A DNA stretch of 64,000 nucleotides from Cyclaneusma minus (taxonomy: Eukaryota; Ascomycota; Leotiomycetes; Marthamycetales; Marthamycetaceae): assembly GCA_037179335.1 (NCBI GenBank), contig JAKZHN010000057.1, forward strand, positions 1 to 64,000, read 5' to 3'. Positions 1 to 11,643 of the stretch are shown here, in pieces (position 1 is the stretch's first letter; every line of letters starts with the position of its first letter). A program made the translations under genes and the position numbers. Below the pieces are notes generated by a model. The model saw only the letters and a list, made by a program, of their open reading frames with translations. It was not told the origin of the DNA and ran no database searches.

Positions 1-1742
1 ATATATTTTATTAGAAGTTTCAATAAATATTTTATAATATTATTTAATTTTAATTTTAGTTTTATTAAAAAACTAGATTTATAAATATTATATATATATA
101 ATTTTTATTTTTATTTTTTTATAAATATTAATAATATAAAACTCTTATTTAATTTATTATGAATAAAAGCGAAAATAAAAATTATATTTTAAATATTAAT
201 TGCAATTAAGCAATTGATTATAATATATATTTATTTTTTAAAAAAATTATTTAATTAAATAATTATTAGCAATCTTTTTTATTATTATTATAGTTATGTT
301 TATAATTTATAAAATTAAAAATTTTATTTATAATTTTTGCAAAAAAAGATTAATTATATTTATTTTAATTATTTTTATATAATTAATCCTTTTATAACTA
401 TTAAAGCTATTATTATTTAAAATATATGTTTTATTATCAAGGTATTTATATTTATAAATTTTATATTTAAATTTTTAGCAATGTTTTTTCTTTAATAAAT
501 ACAATTAAATAAGCTATAATTATTAGTATTATAATTAAAAAAAACCCCCCGGTATTAATTTTAATTGCGCTATTAATTTTTATTTTAATAATAGCTATTC
601 TTTTATATTTTTGCAATTAGGCTAATATTAAATTACTATATTATTATTTGAAATATTATATAAATTATATAATTTATTATAATTATGATATTGTTTTTTT
701 AAATTATTTATATTAAATATATTTTTAATTTGAAATTAGAAATTGGGCTTATTTTTGCATTTAATAGTTTTAGCTATATTAAATATATATTATTATTTTA
801 TATTTATTATACTTAATTTTTTATGCATATTTTTTTTAATTTATAATTTATTTAATAATATTGCTATATAATATATATGCGGTTTTTAAGCGCAATTAAA
901 ATATAATAAATATAAATTATATTATTCTTTTTTAAAAAATAAGGCTATATATTAAAATAATTTTATAGGCAATTAAATTATTTATAATATTTATATATAT
1001 TATATATATAATATAGCTTAATATTTAATATATAGGAATTTTTAAGCATATAAATGTTTTTGGTAATTAATTGCTTATTATTAAAATTTAAGCTAAATAA
1101 GCTGCATTTATAAATAAGAATTATAATTTTGGCTTGCAATTTTATAATTTTTGTTTTAGCTTTAAATTTCTAAAAAATTTATTAAAAAATCAAAAAATTA
1201 TTAGAGTTTAAATTTGCTTGGCTTTAAATTAAGCTAAAAACGGAAATAAAAGCTTAATTAATTTTGTTTTTATATAGCGTGCTTATATTTTTAAATAAGG
1301 CGCTTTAATTTTAAATTTGCTTAGGCTAATTTATATTAATAAATTGGCTATTTAATTAAAAAAAAACTATTAAATAATTTTTAATTTAAAATAAAAAAAC
1401 TTTTAAACTATTTTTAATTATTAATGTTGGCAACGCATTTATTAGCATTATTAATAAGTATATTATTGTTTTTATTAAATATGATTTTTTAATTTGGTAT
1501 GTAAATGTTACCTGCATTATTTTTAATATTAAGCTTTTTTGAAATTGGGCAAAATTGGTTTTTAAAATTTTTAATAAAATGTTTATAAATAGAATTATTG
1601 CCGAATTTACGGCTAATAAATTAGGTAATTATTATTTTACCAAATTATTGCCTTTTGAAATAAAAGCGGCTCTTTTATTATAATGGTTAAAAATAAATTA
1701 GTAAATAAAATATATTATATACATTTTTTAATTATAAAAAAT

Positions 1743-1773
1743 AGCTGCTGTTTTTTTTAAAAAAAATAGCAGC
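1743..1773. repeat. Near-perfect palindrome in the element terminus
   Basis: gctgctg, an eight-T run, an eight-A run and tagcagc form a palindrome of about 30 bp with one mismatched pair. Equivalent palindromes stand at about 54163-54195 and 46621-46655, in the other copies of the same terminal sequence. It could form a hairpin in DNA or RNA. Confidence 0.7.
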
Positions 1774-1806
1774 ATTTAAATACTATATACTAAAAGCCTT
1801 GCTTAG

Positions 1807-1852
1807 CTTTTTTAATAAGCAACGCTTACCTTTTTTAATAAGCAACGCTTAC
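1807..1852. repeat. Two tandem 23-bp units in the element terminus
   Basis: A 23-bp unit containing ttaataagcaacgcttac occurs twice in a row here. The other two copies of the terminal sequence (about 54230 and 46700) carry it once, so it is a copy-specific duplication. Confidence 0.75.
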
Positions 1853-1921
1853 CTTTTGGCGCACCTTTAATGCACGTGCCTTATAGGGTGCTCGCAGGGC
1901 GCCCTCCTTGGCCCCGTGTGA

Positions 1922-3310
1922 TAAATACGAATTTATTTGGCCATTAAATCCGGCCCAATTTTAAATGCATTTGGAAATAAAAAACGTTTAAATAGGCGAT
2001 TGCAATTAAAAATAGCGGTAAAACGCGCACGGTAATTATATGTTAATAGCATAAAATTTCTTTTATTATTTTAAAGGGCTGAAAAAATAAAGGGGAAAAT
2101 AATAGAAATAAAAATACGGCTTAATTTTTTCTTAAGCAATACCGGGGTTTTCCAATATATTAAAACGCTTTTTTATTTAAAAAAATTAAAAATACCGTTT
2201 TTAAATAAATGCTATATTTAATTAATTAATAGTATAAAATAAATAATATATAATAAAATTTATTTTTAAATACTGCTAAATTATAAAATAAAAGCCAATT
2301 GGCTATTTTAAAAGTTCTTAAATATTTATTAAATATCTGTTTAAATTTGCGCTTAATTTGCTTAAAATTATAAAAAACGCTAAAAGTATATTTTATATAA
2401 ATCTTTTATACTATTAATGCAATTTTGTATTTATTAATATAGCGCGCATTTTTATAATTTTTTAATTGCGCATTATAAAAGGTAATTTAGCTATAAATAA
2501 TATTAATATTTAAAATGCTTTAATAAATGCTTAAAAAATTGCAGCAAATAATAAAAAATAAAAAAACCAAAAAAATTAAATTATTAAAAATTTGAAGCCA
2601 ATTGGGAATACGAAGCCGCATTGCAAACGGAATAGCAGCTTAAGTAATATGCGTCCAAAATAAGTTTTTTTTATTAAAGCCAAAAGGCTAAATAGGCATT
2701 ATAAAACAAATGCTAAAAGCTAAAATAAATTTAGAAATTAAAATGCTATAGCGTTAGCGATAATAATATCTTAATAATAATTAATAATATATATAAAATA
2801 AAATATAAATTGCTAAAATCAATATATTTAATGCATTAAATCGGAAAATTTATAATTATATAGCAATAGGGGTGCATTATAGCCGTTATTAAAATCAAAG
2901 GGCCAAAGCCTTAAAACGCGGTATTATTGTTTTTACGTTTTTATCGCTATTATAGTATTAAGATTTTTTTATGGTATTAAATTCTTTTTATAATACTAAG
3001 GCTTTTTCACGATTTTTTTTACAATTTGGAGACTTTTTTATAATTTATTTATAATTAAAGCCAATTAATAGCTAATAAACGGTTTTTTAATTAATAAAAA
3101 TTTATATTAATTGCCTAATCCTAATACGGGAAAAACCCTTAATATAATTATTTTATAGTTTGCGCTAAATTATGCTTTTTAAAATAAAATGGTTTTGGCA
3201 ATTATAGCGTTCGCCAATTATGATTATGGTATTATCTTTTTTAGTATTGCTTACGGTCCGTTTACGGTTAATTTTTAAAAACAGTTAATCAACCATAGAT
3301 TGATTATAAT
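1922..3310. other. AT-rich RIP-degraded DNA, unassigned
   Basis: Continues the AT-rich block to the right of the element terminus. No open frame of note and no recognisable protein fragments were found by eye. Base composition changes sharply near 3310, about 300 bp before the YME1 start codon. Confidence 0.6.
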
Positions 3311-3330
3311 CGGGCCTTATAAAGGCCCGG
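3311..3330. repeat. Short inverted repeat at the AT-block edge
   Basis: Arms cgggcct and aggcccg flank a short AT core. It is preceded at about 3278-3298 by another small inverted repeat (aatcaa / ttgatt). Both sit exactly where composition switches to gene-like DNA. Function unknown. Confidence 0.5.
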
Positions 3331-3607
3331 TAATGAAATAGTGAGTGTTGACTCGCTCGAGTCGTACTCGGGTTGCATCCGAGCTCGGACCTTCTTTAAG
3401 CCGACGTCGCCTGCCTCACTACTACTTTGGCCTCCGCGTACTCACCGAGCCGCAAGTTGCCTCTTCGCCTCATCGGCGACAAACACCTGCCAACTCCATG
3501 TCGCGATCGACTCGCCACCATTTCTCCTAATCCAGATTGCACCTTACCTACATCTCTTCTGCCAGCTCCGAATTCCGTGCTAGGATCCACACAGGGTCCA
3601 CTCCGTC

Positions 3608-6055
3608 ATGGCCTTCCAGGCTCCGGCTCTGTCCGTAAGTTCTCAACCACGCTTTCGCACACCAATCACCCCTCTAACGGATGCTTGTTGGTACAGGCCA
3701 TGGCAGCAGCCAGGTCGGAAATATGGCAGTTCTCGAGCCTCACAGCCCTGCGCCCGGCTCTTCACCGTCCCTTGGCCCTCGATTGTCGAGCCACGCTTGC
3801 CGCTCTCCCCAGAGGCACCCTGGCAGCAGCGAACTCCGGTATGCGACGCGCTTGGAATCCCTCAATGATCCGGCAAATGTCTACAGCACCAACTGCTCGG
3901 CCCTCCGCTCTTTCCAACACGTCGTTCAGCCCGTTCAAGCCGCAACAGAGGACTTTTCTGTCCGGCAATGTCAGCCGCAATCTTCTGGCACATTTGGAGG
4001 AAACTGCCAACAAGAACACGAATAGTGCCACTGCCCAACATGCTTTCTATCAGGCTCTATTGCGCGCAAACATGCCGGCTATCGTTGTGGAAAGATACCA
4101 GTCTAATCAGTTCGCTTCGAATTCGGCCTGCGAAGCTGCCTACCAAAAGGCTTTGAGCAGCCTCGGACAATCTACTGGCGGTCTCGGCAATGTTAACAAC
4201 TCCTCTCATCAGTCGGCAGGTCTCAACAACCAACAAATTCAGGCAATCGGACAAGCTATCGCAGCACAGAACCAAGGTGGCAATATTGGCATAAGCCGAG
4301 CCCAGAATCAAAACCAGGGAACCACCGGGGCCAAAGACGCCCCCCTCTATGTTGTTGTTGACGAAACCATTGGAAACATCATCTTCAAATGGGTCAAGTT
4401 TTTCTTGTATTTCGGATTGCTTGCGTATGGCAGTCTTGCTGTCCTTACGCTTGTGGCTGATGGCTTTTCGACCTTCAAGAAGGTTGGTGGCAAACAAGAT
4501 AATGAAGTCAAACCCGAACAGCAGACGACTCGCTTTTCCGACGTCCATGGCTGCGATGAGGCCATGGAAGAGCTGCAAGAGCTGGTTGATTTCCTCAAGA
4601 ACCCTGCGAAATTCTCTACATTAGGCGGCAAGCTTCCAAAAGGAGTTCTTCTCGTTGGGCCACCTGGCACTGGAAAGACCTTGCTAGCACGCGCAGTGGC
4701 TGGTGAAGCGGGTGTGCCTTTCTTCTACATGTCCGGCAGCGAATTCGACGAAGTATACGTCGGAGTCGGAGCGAAGAGAGTTAGGGAACTGTTCGCTGTT
4801 GCCAAGTCCAAATCCCCTGCCATTATTTTCATTGACGAGCTGGATGCCATCGGTGGCAAGAGAAACGCCAAGGACGCCGCCTATGTTAAGCAGACACTGA
4901 ACCAGCTTCTGACCGAGCTCGATGGGTTTGAACAAAATAGCGGAGTCATTATTCTAGGCGCGACCAACTTCCCAGAAATGCTAGACAAAGCCCTTACTCG
5001 ACCCGGTCGTTTTGACCGCAACGTTGTCGTTCCTCTGCCCGATGTCCGCGGCCGTCTCGCGATCCTCCAACACCATGTCAAAAAAATTAAGTTGGGTCCC
5101 GATGCTCAACTTGAACCCCTGGCCGCCGGCACCCCTGGATTTTCGGGTGCCGAACTCGAGAATGTTGTCAATCAGGCTGCTATTTATGCCAGCAAACACA
5201 AGAAGAACAACGTGTCTATGAACGATTTGGAGTGGGCTAAGGACAAGGTTATGATGGGCGCCGAGAAAAAGAATATGATCATGACTGAAGATACTAAGCT
5301 GATGACTGCTTACCACGAAGCAGGCCACGCGATTGTGGGCATGTACACACCAGGTGCCGACCCACTGCACAAGGTTACTATTCTTCCTCGTGGCCTTGCC
5401 CTTGGTCTCACATGGCATTTGCCAGCCATGGACAGACACTCCATGTCGCTGAAACAATATCTTGCCAGTATGGATATTTCCATGGGCGGAAAGGTTGCGG
5501 AGCAGCTGGTATATGGAGACGATGAAGTCACCAGTGGTGCTTCCAGTGTAAGCTCTTTCATCTCGGCCTCAGCGTTTTTCGGGAATACTGACCCCTGTTT
5601 AGGACCTCCAGAATGTCACTAATGTGGCTTACAACTTGGTGACCAGGTTTGGCATGTCGCCCAGGCTAGGCAACGTCGACCTCGCATCAAATCACGGATC
5701 TCTATCGTCCGAAACGCGTCAAGCAATTGAGGACGAAGTCCGACGGCTGACAGAGGAAGCGCGATCTCGCGCAATGATCCTCTTGACTGAGAAAAGGGTC
5801 GAACTAGACCGACTGGCCAAAGCACTGGTAGACTACGAGACTTTGGACAGGGAAGAGGCTCTCAAGGTCGTCAAGGGGGAGAAGCTGGAGGGCCGCGAGG
5901 TCATGTCCAAAGGCAACATCAAAATACCCGGCAGCACGCCTGTGATTGGCGGCGCTGGTGGCGTAGGGCTACCTCCGACCCCTGGAAGTGAGCCGCCGGA
6001 GCCAGCCCCAGCGCCGCCTACTGGTGGAGTTGTGGGTAGTCCCAGAGTGGATTAA
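3608..6055 (+). CDS. YME1: YME1-type mitochondrial i-AAA ATP-dependent zinc metalloprotease
   Basis: Model: exons 3608-3634, 3697-5547 and 5603-6055 (776 aa; yeast Yme1 is 747 aa), with 62- and 55-nt GT-AG introns, both phase 0. Known role of the family: it assembles in the inner mitochondrial membrane with catalytic domains facing the intermembrane space and degrades misfolded or excess inner-membrane proteins. Visible features: a Ser/Arg/Ala-rich N-terminus compatible with mitochondrial import, one membrane segment near residues 243-264, Walker A GPPGTGKT at 330-337, Walker B IIFIDE at 385-390, and the zinc motif HEAGH at 549-553. The second intron ends just before the Asp in the ASSD segment, which corresponds to the third zinc ligand in bacterial FtsH. 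The C-terminus is Pro/Gly-rich. Starting at 3608 uses a 9-residue first exon; ATG 3701 in exon 2 is an alternative start. A single membrane segment favours i-AAA over m-AAA. Confidence 0.93.
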
Positions 6056-6984
6056 GGGACGGTTGTATCAAGGCGGAGGCCACGGGGAAACGTGGTGGAA
6101 CAAACCCTCCGTTTGCTGAATATTTGGGGAGATAGCGAAAACACGGGCGGCGTTTGAGCAGTCTTGCGCATGGGATTATGGCGCCCTGAGCACGTCTAAA
6201 GCTGCTTGCGATAGGACCACTGAAGCTTGTGATCTCCTACTCGCACTCCGGCACTAGCGATTGTAAGATGCAGCGTTTTATAGAAAGAAAAAGAGCAATT
6301 AGTGCACAAGATGTTTTTCTAGGCGAATACTAAAATCATATGTGCTGTCAAGCCAGCGAAGATTTGGGGGTTGACAAGGCTAGAAGATGTATTTCACAAA
6401 GGTTCTTGAACGCGAATGACGAGCGGAACGTATGGGGGATGTCAGATGTATACATGTACGTGACGATGAATTGAGTAGCCTTACAAAGGCAAATGGCTTC
6501 ATGTGCTCGACATAAGCGGAGGACGGTCATTCCTGGTCCAACAATGGAGATGGCAACCTGTCTCCGAAATGCTTGCCACCATCTTAGAAGATATGTCTAG
6601 CAGGTCTGAAGTTCAGACGGAGCATAACTCACTGAAGCCACCATTCTCTTCATCCATGAGACGGTATATAGCTCAGTGGCATGGCTTCTCGTTCATACAC
6701 GATACTGCCACTGCTGGATAGTACAAATAGTCGAGAATCCGGTGGTACCAAACTCCGAACACCTCCCTTATGCAGAGAATGAATAATTCCATCTTTCGCG
6801 CCTCTTTTATCACATCGGCCGAGATATCCCGAAGCCGCAGGGCCTGTTGGACGAGCACACCTCAGACACAATTGGAAGGTGGGTGTCAAGGCCGCCGCTG
6901 CCACAGGCTTCGGGCTCCTGATCTGTTCCTATGCCTCCACACGCCTCCTCGCTCGGGCTGTTGCCGGCTTTGCTCTCGCAGTTT
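6056..6984. other. Intergenic, convergent 3' regions
   Basis: Lies between the stop codons of YME1 (plus) and mS37 (minus). Only short frames without recognisable products; presumably the two 3' untranslated regions. Confidence 0.6.
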
Positions 6985-7410
6985 TCATTTCCGCTTGCGT
7001 GGGCCGACCAGCTTGGGATAGAATCGGGATAGATGGTGATTGATGGTGTTTTTCTTCTGGCCAGTCGCTCTCTGCAACACACATGTCATGTTAGCCATCA
7101 CAGGCCCAACTTGGTGCTACAGGATCGATCAAAGCTTACAGGAGCATCCATGCACGCGCGAAGCTGTGTCTCGAGGGCCTGGCAGCCGGCGACGTTGAAG
7201 CCCGAGGATGCCCAGCATGCTGTTTTTCATTCCGTTAGTCTGGATGAGCTCTTTTGCCTCATCGGGGTTTTGCGGCAGCATACTCAGGACGGAGTTCATG
7301 AGGGCCATGCATGGATTGGTGTCGGTTGCGTTGGGCCGCCGTACGCGGAGTTTGGGGAGAGGAGGGAGGCGGATGGGAGCGAGTTTGGTGGAACCGCCTT
7401 TGGGAGGCAT
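6985..7410 (-). CDS. MRP10: Mitochondrial small-subunit ribosomal protein mS37 (Mrp10), twin CX9C
   Basis: Model on the minus strand: exons 7410-7284, 7219-7140 and 7071-6985, giving 97 aa. The introns are 64 nt (gtatgc...aacag, with a ctaac branch sequence) and 68 nt (gtaagc...tgcag). The N-terminus carries IRLPPLPKLRVRRPN, the hallmark start of Mrp10/mS37. Cysteines at 34 and 44 and at 55 and 65 form the twin CX9C helical hairpin, with CWASSGF between the pairs and RACMDAP after. The C-terminus KKNTINHHLSRFYPK is also family-typical. Known role: a component of the mitoribosomal small subunit, imported through the Mia40 disulfide relay in yeast. It is easily missed because the unspliced frame runs through intron 1 and loses the second cysteine pair. 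It diverges from the neighbouring plus-strand gene across a 400-bp shared upstream region. Confidence 0.92.
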
Positions 7411-7810
7411 GGCGAAATCGAGGGGCGGTCGAAGGGCTGAGTTGTCTCAATGAAATTGCCTCAATAATTAGTGCAAGTTGACAGGCGCATCGCCCGTCAA
7501 GAAATCTTGAAGTCACTGAGGCTCGGAGACGCTAGTACACTTAAGGTTTAGCCACCAGCACGGGACGCCGGGGCCGTTTACCGGTCTTCTCGCTTTTTGT
7601 TTACATTCGGAGTCGTGCTCCAATCGCCGATCACGCATCAAAATAAAAGTCACCAACACCTACCTTCTGGGGTTCTCCTCAGCGTTATTGCGTGGGCGTG
7701 TATTCTTTCCTCTGCAGCGTTATATTACTACAAGTATATAAAGCCTTTTGGGCAATTGCCTCTACTGTTGATGATCAGCTGCATAGCGCGCCTGTCCCGA
7801 ACCGCAGACA
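7411..7810. promoter_or_regulatory. Divergent promoter region, mS37 / 1021-aa protein
   Basis: 400 bp between two divergent start codons, so it should carry both promoters. A TATA-like stretch (aagtatataaag) lies about 75 bp upstream of the plus-strand ATG at 7811. No other element was identified. Confidence 0.5.
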
Positions 7811-10800
7811 ATGGATGCAGAAGGAGCTGCCCCCGCGGCTCCCGACGCGAAAGGCTTTCGTGCAAGTCCCGGGTACGACGAATCCAAACCGACTCGAAGC
7901 GGCAGTGACTGACAGTCCTCAGGAAAATCTCGAAGGACGCCTTTGTGCCGCAGCCCACTCGTCGCATAACTCGAGGCTGGCAGCGCGCCCCTGTTCCTGC
8001 CAATGCGCCGCGTCACCCAGGCCAGAAACTCTGGAAGCAGGTAGCTCTGCAGCCTAAGAGCAAGAAAGTCGCAGAGACAGACCCACTGAGCGAGGCCGTT
8101 AAGAAGGAGCTGGAGAGCGGAAGTGAGGGCGCGAGGAAGCGCGTCAAGCCATTGGTTGCCAAGGAGAACCTGAGCGATGCGCCATGGCTTGAAGCCTATC
8201 CGAAGGACCTTCCGGAGATGCCTACACAGTTTACAGAAAGTTCAACGACCGAAAAGCCTTTCGCTGAGAACTCGACGAAGAACACTAAGTATCCTGTAAT
8301 TGAGTGGGGTCAGCGAAAGAGGAGGAATGAGGACCGCAACCGCTTCCTCACGCCCAAGAAGCCGTTGCGCCAGCGCGATATCAATATCCACCGATCCCCC
8401 CAACCATCGGCAATTAGTACAGAATTCATGGCCTCCTCAAAGGCGACACCATCGAGACGAAGATCAACAAGACAGACTCCAAAGAAGCTTTCGGAAAGGC
8501 TCACACGACCGAGCAAAAGTAGAGGCACGGCCGATGCCGTCAACGAAGCTGGACTTGAAGAAACACCTGTCGAAGCGGTGCAATCTGCGACTACGGTCGA
8601 CGAGGAGACGATATCCGGCGAATCCAAAACTGAGACCGGACCTAAGCAGGACAACAAATCCCCATCTGCAGAGCCTCGACCCCTAGCATCCGTGGCACTC
8701 GACGCAAAGCCTTCAGCCAAAAACACCTCGCGACGCTTGTCGGACTCGACCCTAGGACTTCAAGAGAACGGTCTGCCGGCGCGAAGAGCTACGAGGAGAA
8801 GTTCGAGAAGACTCACAGAGGTCGCAGAAGCCACGACTAAGGAAACCGTTTTTCAATTTGGCAGTTCCGCTCCTTCGAATCTCCAGTTCGAGCCATCGCG
8901 AGCAGCTATGATGAGAGATTCGGACGTTACGGACAGTTTGCCCGACGTGCAATCTGTTTCCTTACCCACAGTAGAGGATAATGTCACCGAGGACCAGCCA
9001 GTAAAAGACGAGGGCAAAACAATTGATGTCGAAATCAAGGGTAGCATCGATGCGATTGAAGTTGTGACGCCAAATATGCAAGAGTCATTGACGAAAGTAG
9101 ATGTCCCATCATCTACAGTCCAGTCTAGCCGTAAGAGTTTACGTCGAAGCACCAGGAACAGAGGAACTAGCTCCATCAATATCGAAGAGCACGACTCGGC
9201 TCCCTTAATTCTCGAGAAACCAGTGGGAGTCGCAGCTATTGGAGTCGAAGTGAGCGAACAGCCAACAATTCCTGAGATCGACCAGGCAGTATATGATGAT
9301 AGTATTGGCGCGAAATCTTTGGCAGATAACTCAAGCGACGACTGTGTAGAGAAAGAAGTTGCCGGGGATGCGGCTGCTGAGCCAATTCTAGGCAGTGAGC
9401 GAAACCCGTCGCCTCAGGTTTCAAACGCCATGCCCCCAGAACTCAAGTCCTCAGACTTCAAGTCAGCAGATTCTGAATCCTCGGCTGAAGGCACTACCGG
9501 AGTGGAACAAGTTGCAGAGACAACCGAGGGATCGGTACCTGCGGGTGTATGCGACATGCCTCCTCTCGATGAGGTTATGACGCCCACCGATGACCAAGTG
9601 TCTATTCTTGCAGCACCGCCTCCTCAAGAAGACGAGAAAGTTCCTGCAGTTCTGAACGAAGCCAGCGTGGACCCGCCGGTCGACCTGAACCGGGAGAATG
9701 AGTTATCGTCGGAATCGGCGGCTGATCAATCCCCTCTGGTCAGCGGAGAAGATGCGGAAGAGGATTCGGACTCCTCTAACGAAATACTCTCTCCCATCCA
9801 AGACGCAACCTTTTCTTCGAAGATAGAACTTGTGCCAACCACGAGTTCCATCGGCACGGAGAGTGCTGTCACCAATAATGTTGATCCAGAAAAGGCATCG
9901 CCTCTGGTTTCAGAGGAGGTTATTCGACCTGAGGCAGAAGGAGAATCTGGTTCGGGTGCTGCCTCCAAAGAAACCGATCTCGCCAGCTTTATGGCGGCCG
10001 TGGGAAATCCTCTCCCAGCACCATCGATCTCTGCCCAAGATAACAACTATCAAGCACAAGAAGACGAAGACGCGGACATGCTCCGCAACTTTGTAACCCG
10101 TGCAAAAGCAAACAAAGCCGCCAAAACTCAGCAGTCTACTCCCTCTACGAAGCGCAAGCGTTCTCTCCCGCACTCACCTCTCCGTATACCACTAGGTGAT
10201 GTTGACAATGCCGACAACAATCTTTCGCCATCACCCCAGAAACCCGAGTATGAACAAACAGAAAGTGCGCAAGAAGATGCTGAATCCCCGTCTAAGAAGC
10301 CACGCCGGGGACGTCAGACTACCAAGAAAGCCGCAACTTCGAGCACATCCACGTCCAGCGCCGACAATGTGCGTCGAAGTGGCCGCACTCGACTGCCCGT
10401 CAAGGCTTCCACCCCTGGCACACCATCATACATTCCTGTGCGCCGACCTGGCGGCCACGATGCTGACACGGCCGCTAGGCTGCTGAAGAGGAACGAGGAA
10501 AAGGAGCTCGTTGCGCTTACAAAGGTCAACACGAGGAAGAACAAGATGGGGGCCGTACAACCGGAGGTCGTTCTTGCCAAGCTGAAGACGGATCCGAGTC
10601 TCAAATGGGAAGCGCTGAAAGAAGCGTTTGAGGCGAAAGCTTCGAAAGACGCGCCTGAGAGCCAGAAAGCGACCGAAGATGTTGAGGTGGCGAAGAAGGC
10701 TGGGAAGGGCAAGAATGTGGCCTGGGCCGAAGAGCTGACACGGTTCGAAATCATTGAGGCGAGGGTCGTGGAGGAGGTCGAGAAGGTCGAGAAGGTGGAG

Positions 10801-10926
10801 AAGGTGGAGAAGATGCCGACTGTGAAGGTGGCGACCAGGAGCCCTCGCAAGTTTGCTGTTGGTAAGCTTCCGCAGCCCACCCAGGGAAAGGGCCGTGGAA
10901 AGCGTGGAAAGGCTGGGGCTGCATGA
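7811..10926 (+). CDS. Large basic Ser/Glu-rich protein of unknown function, probably nuclear
   Basis: Model: exon 1 7811-7872 and exon 2 7923-10926, with a 50-nt intron (gtacga...ctcag) whose phase joins ASPG to KISKDAF; 1021 aa. I do not recognise the family. The most ordered-looking parts are the N-terminus (VPQPTRRITRGWQ, about residues 29-41) and the C-terminal 200 residues, which include SLKWEALKEAFEAK and NVAWAEELTRFEI. The middle is long, acidic and probably disordered, broken by short basic SR/RRSTR patches and several KKPRRGR-type clusters that resemble AT-hook or nuclear-localisation sequences. A VEK tetrapeptide-like array (four 9-bp units, 10777-10812) precedes a basic tail. The composition suggests a chromatin or kinetochore-associated protein, but this is inference only. 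The frame has no internal stops over 3 kb, so that it is a gene is not in doubt. Confidence 0.8.
10777..10812 (+). repeat. Four 9-bp units coding Val-Glu-Lys
   Basis: gt(c/g)gagaag repeated four times inside the 1021-aa gene. A coding minisatellite, possibly variable in length between strains. Confidence 0.8.
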
Positions 10927-11577
10927 TGGAGTGAATTGATACCCTGTTTGAAGGGTCGGGCCCGCAGTTATCTGTGGATGAGCCCGCCTCTGTGGATCTT
11001 GCCTAAGTGATCACTGGCTCGAAGGGTTTCGTGGTTCAAGGTGTTGACGGTGTACTTGTCGGCTGTTCTGGGTTTTGTGGCGTGTGTTAGGATATAATGT
11101 CTGTTGCTTTCAGTCTTCCTTCTCCCCAAGGCCCAAATGCCTACGTCAACGGTGGACCTTCTGTGATACCAAGGATTCAGCCACGCTCTAGCAAATTGCA
11201 CGTTGTCTGGACCTCATCGAGGTCGATTCGAAGCGTACTTAGGCTAACTTAGCTAAATATGAATAAACTTTCGGGTTGCTAGCAAAAACAATAGATACGT
11301 CGTTCAAAACCTTGCGATATAACCCTCTCTATGATACATCCTACTTTTGATCGCTGTCATCAGGGCTACTGCGAAAAAGTTGGGCCTTCAAGAAAGATGC
11401 GTCGAGATAGCGACATTCGTGGTCACTTACTAAGTAAGGTATGTCCCGTACACCGGGTCTTCCCTTGAAGCCATTGTCGAACGGCATACCATAACCTGAG
11501 GGAGACTGCGGTGTTTCTCGCTTAGGAACTTTGAGATACCAACTTAATTTTCGGTGAATTCGTGAGAGCTCGTCAAT

Positions 11578-11643
11578 AGTCACTATTAACAGTGCGTCCC
11601 CCACCCCCAGTTCGTGGGGGACGCACTGTTAACCCCAGTGACT
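11578..11643. repeat. Perfect 19-bp inverted repeat with 7-bp outer arms
   Basis: Inner arms 11586-11604 and 11614-11632 (ttaacagtgcgtcccccac and its exact reverse complement) flank a 9-nt loop. Outer arms agtcact (11578-11584) and agtgact (11637-11643) extend the pairing after small bulges. No gene overlaps it, and no oligo-T run follows that would suggest a transcript end. Confidence 0.9.

Larger units (their letters stand above)
1..1921 (-). mobile_element. Ty3/gypsy element copy, partial, RIP-degraded (right end only)
   Basis: This AT-rich stretch aligns base for base, with many C/T and G/A differences, to about 52187-54320 in the same orientation. Both copies end at the same short sequence, gtgtgata. 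In the second copy the stretch lies just upstream of a reverse transcriptase relic on the minus strand, so here it should be the 5' terminal repeat plus gag-like region of another copy whose polymerase part lies left of the window. No open frame survives. The last 65 bases (about 1856-1920) are much richer in G+C than the rest. Confidence 0.65.

Noticed and set aside
3341..3583. Short frames upstream of YME1
   Set aside because: They lie in the promoter and leader of YME1, have no recognisable product and do not splice into the gene.
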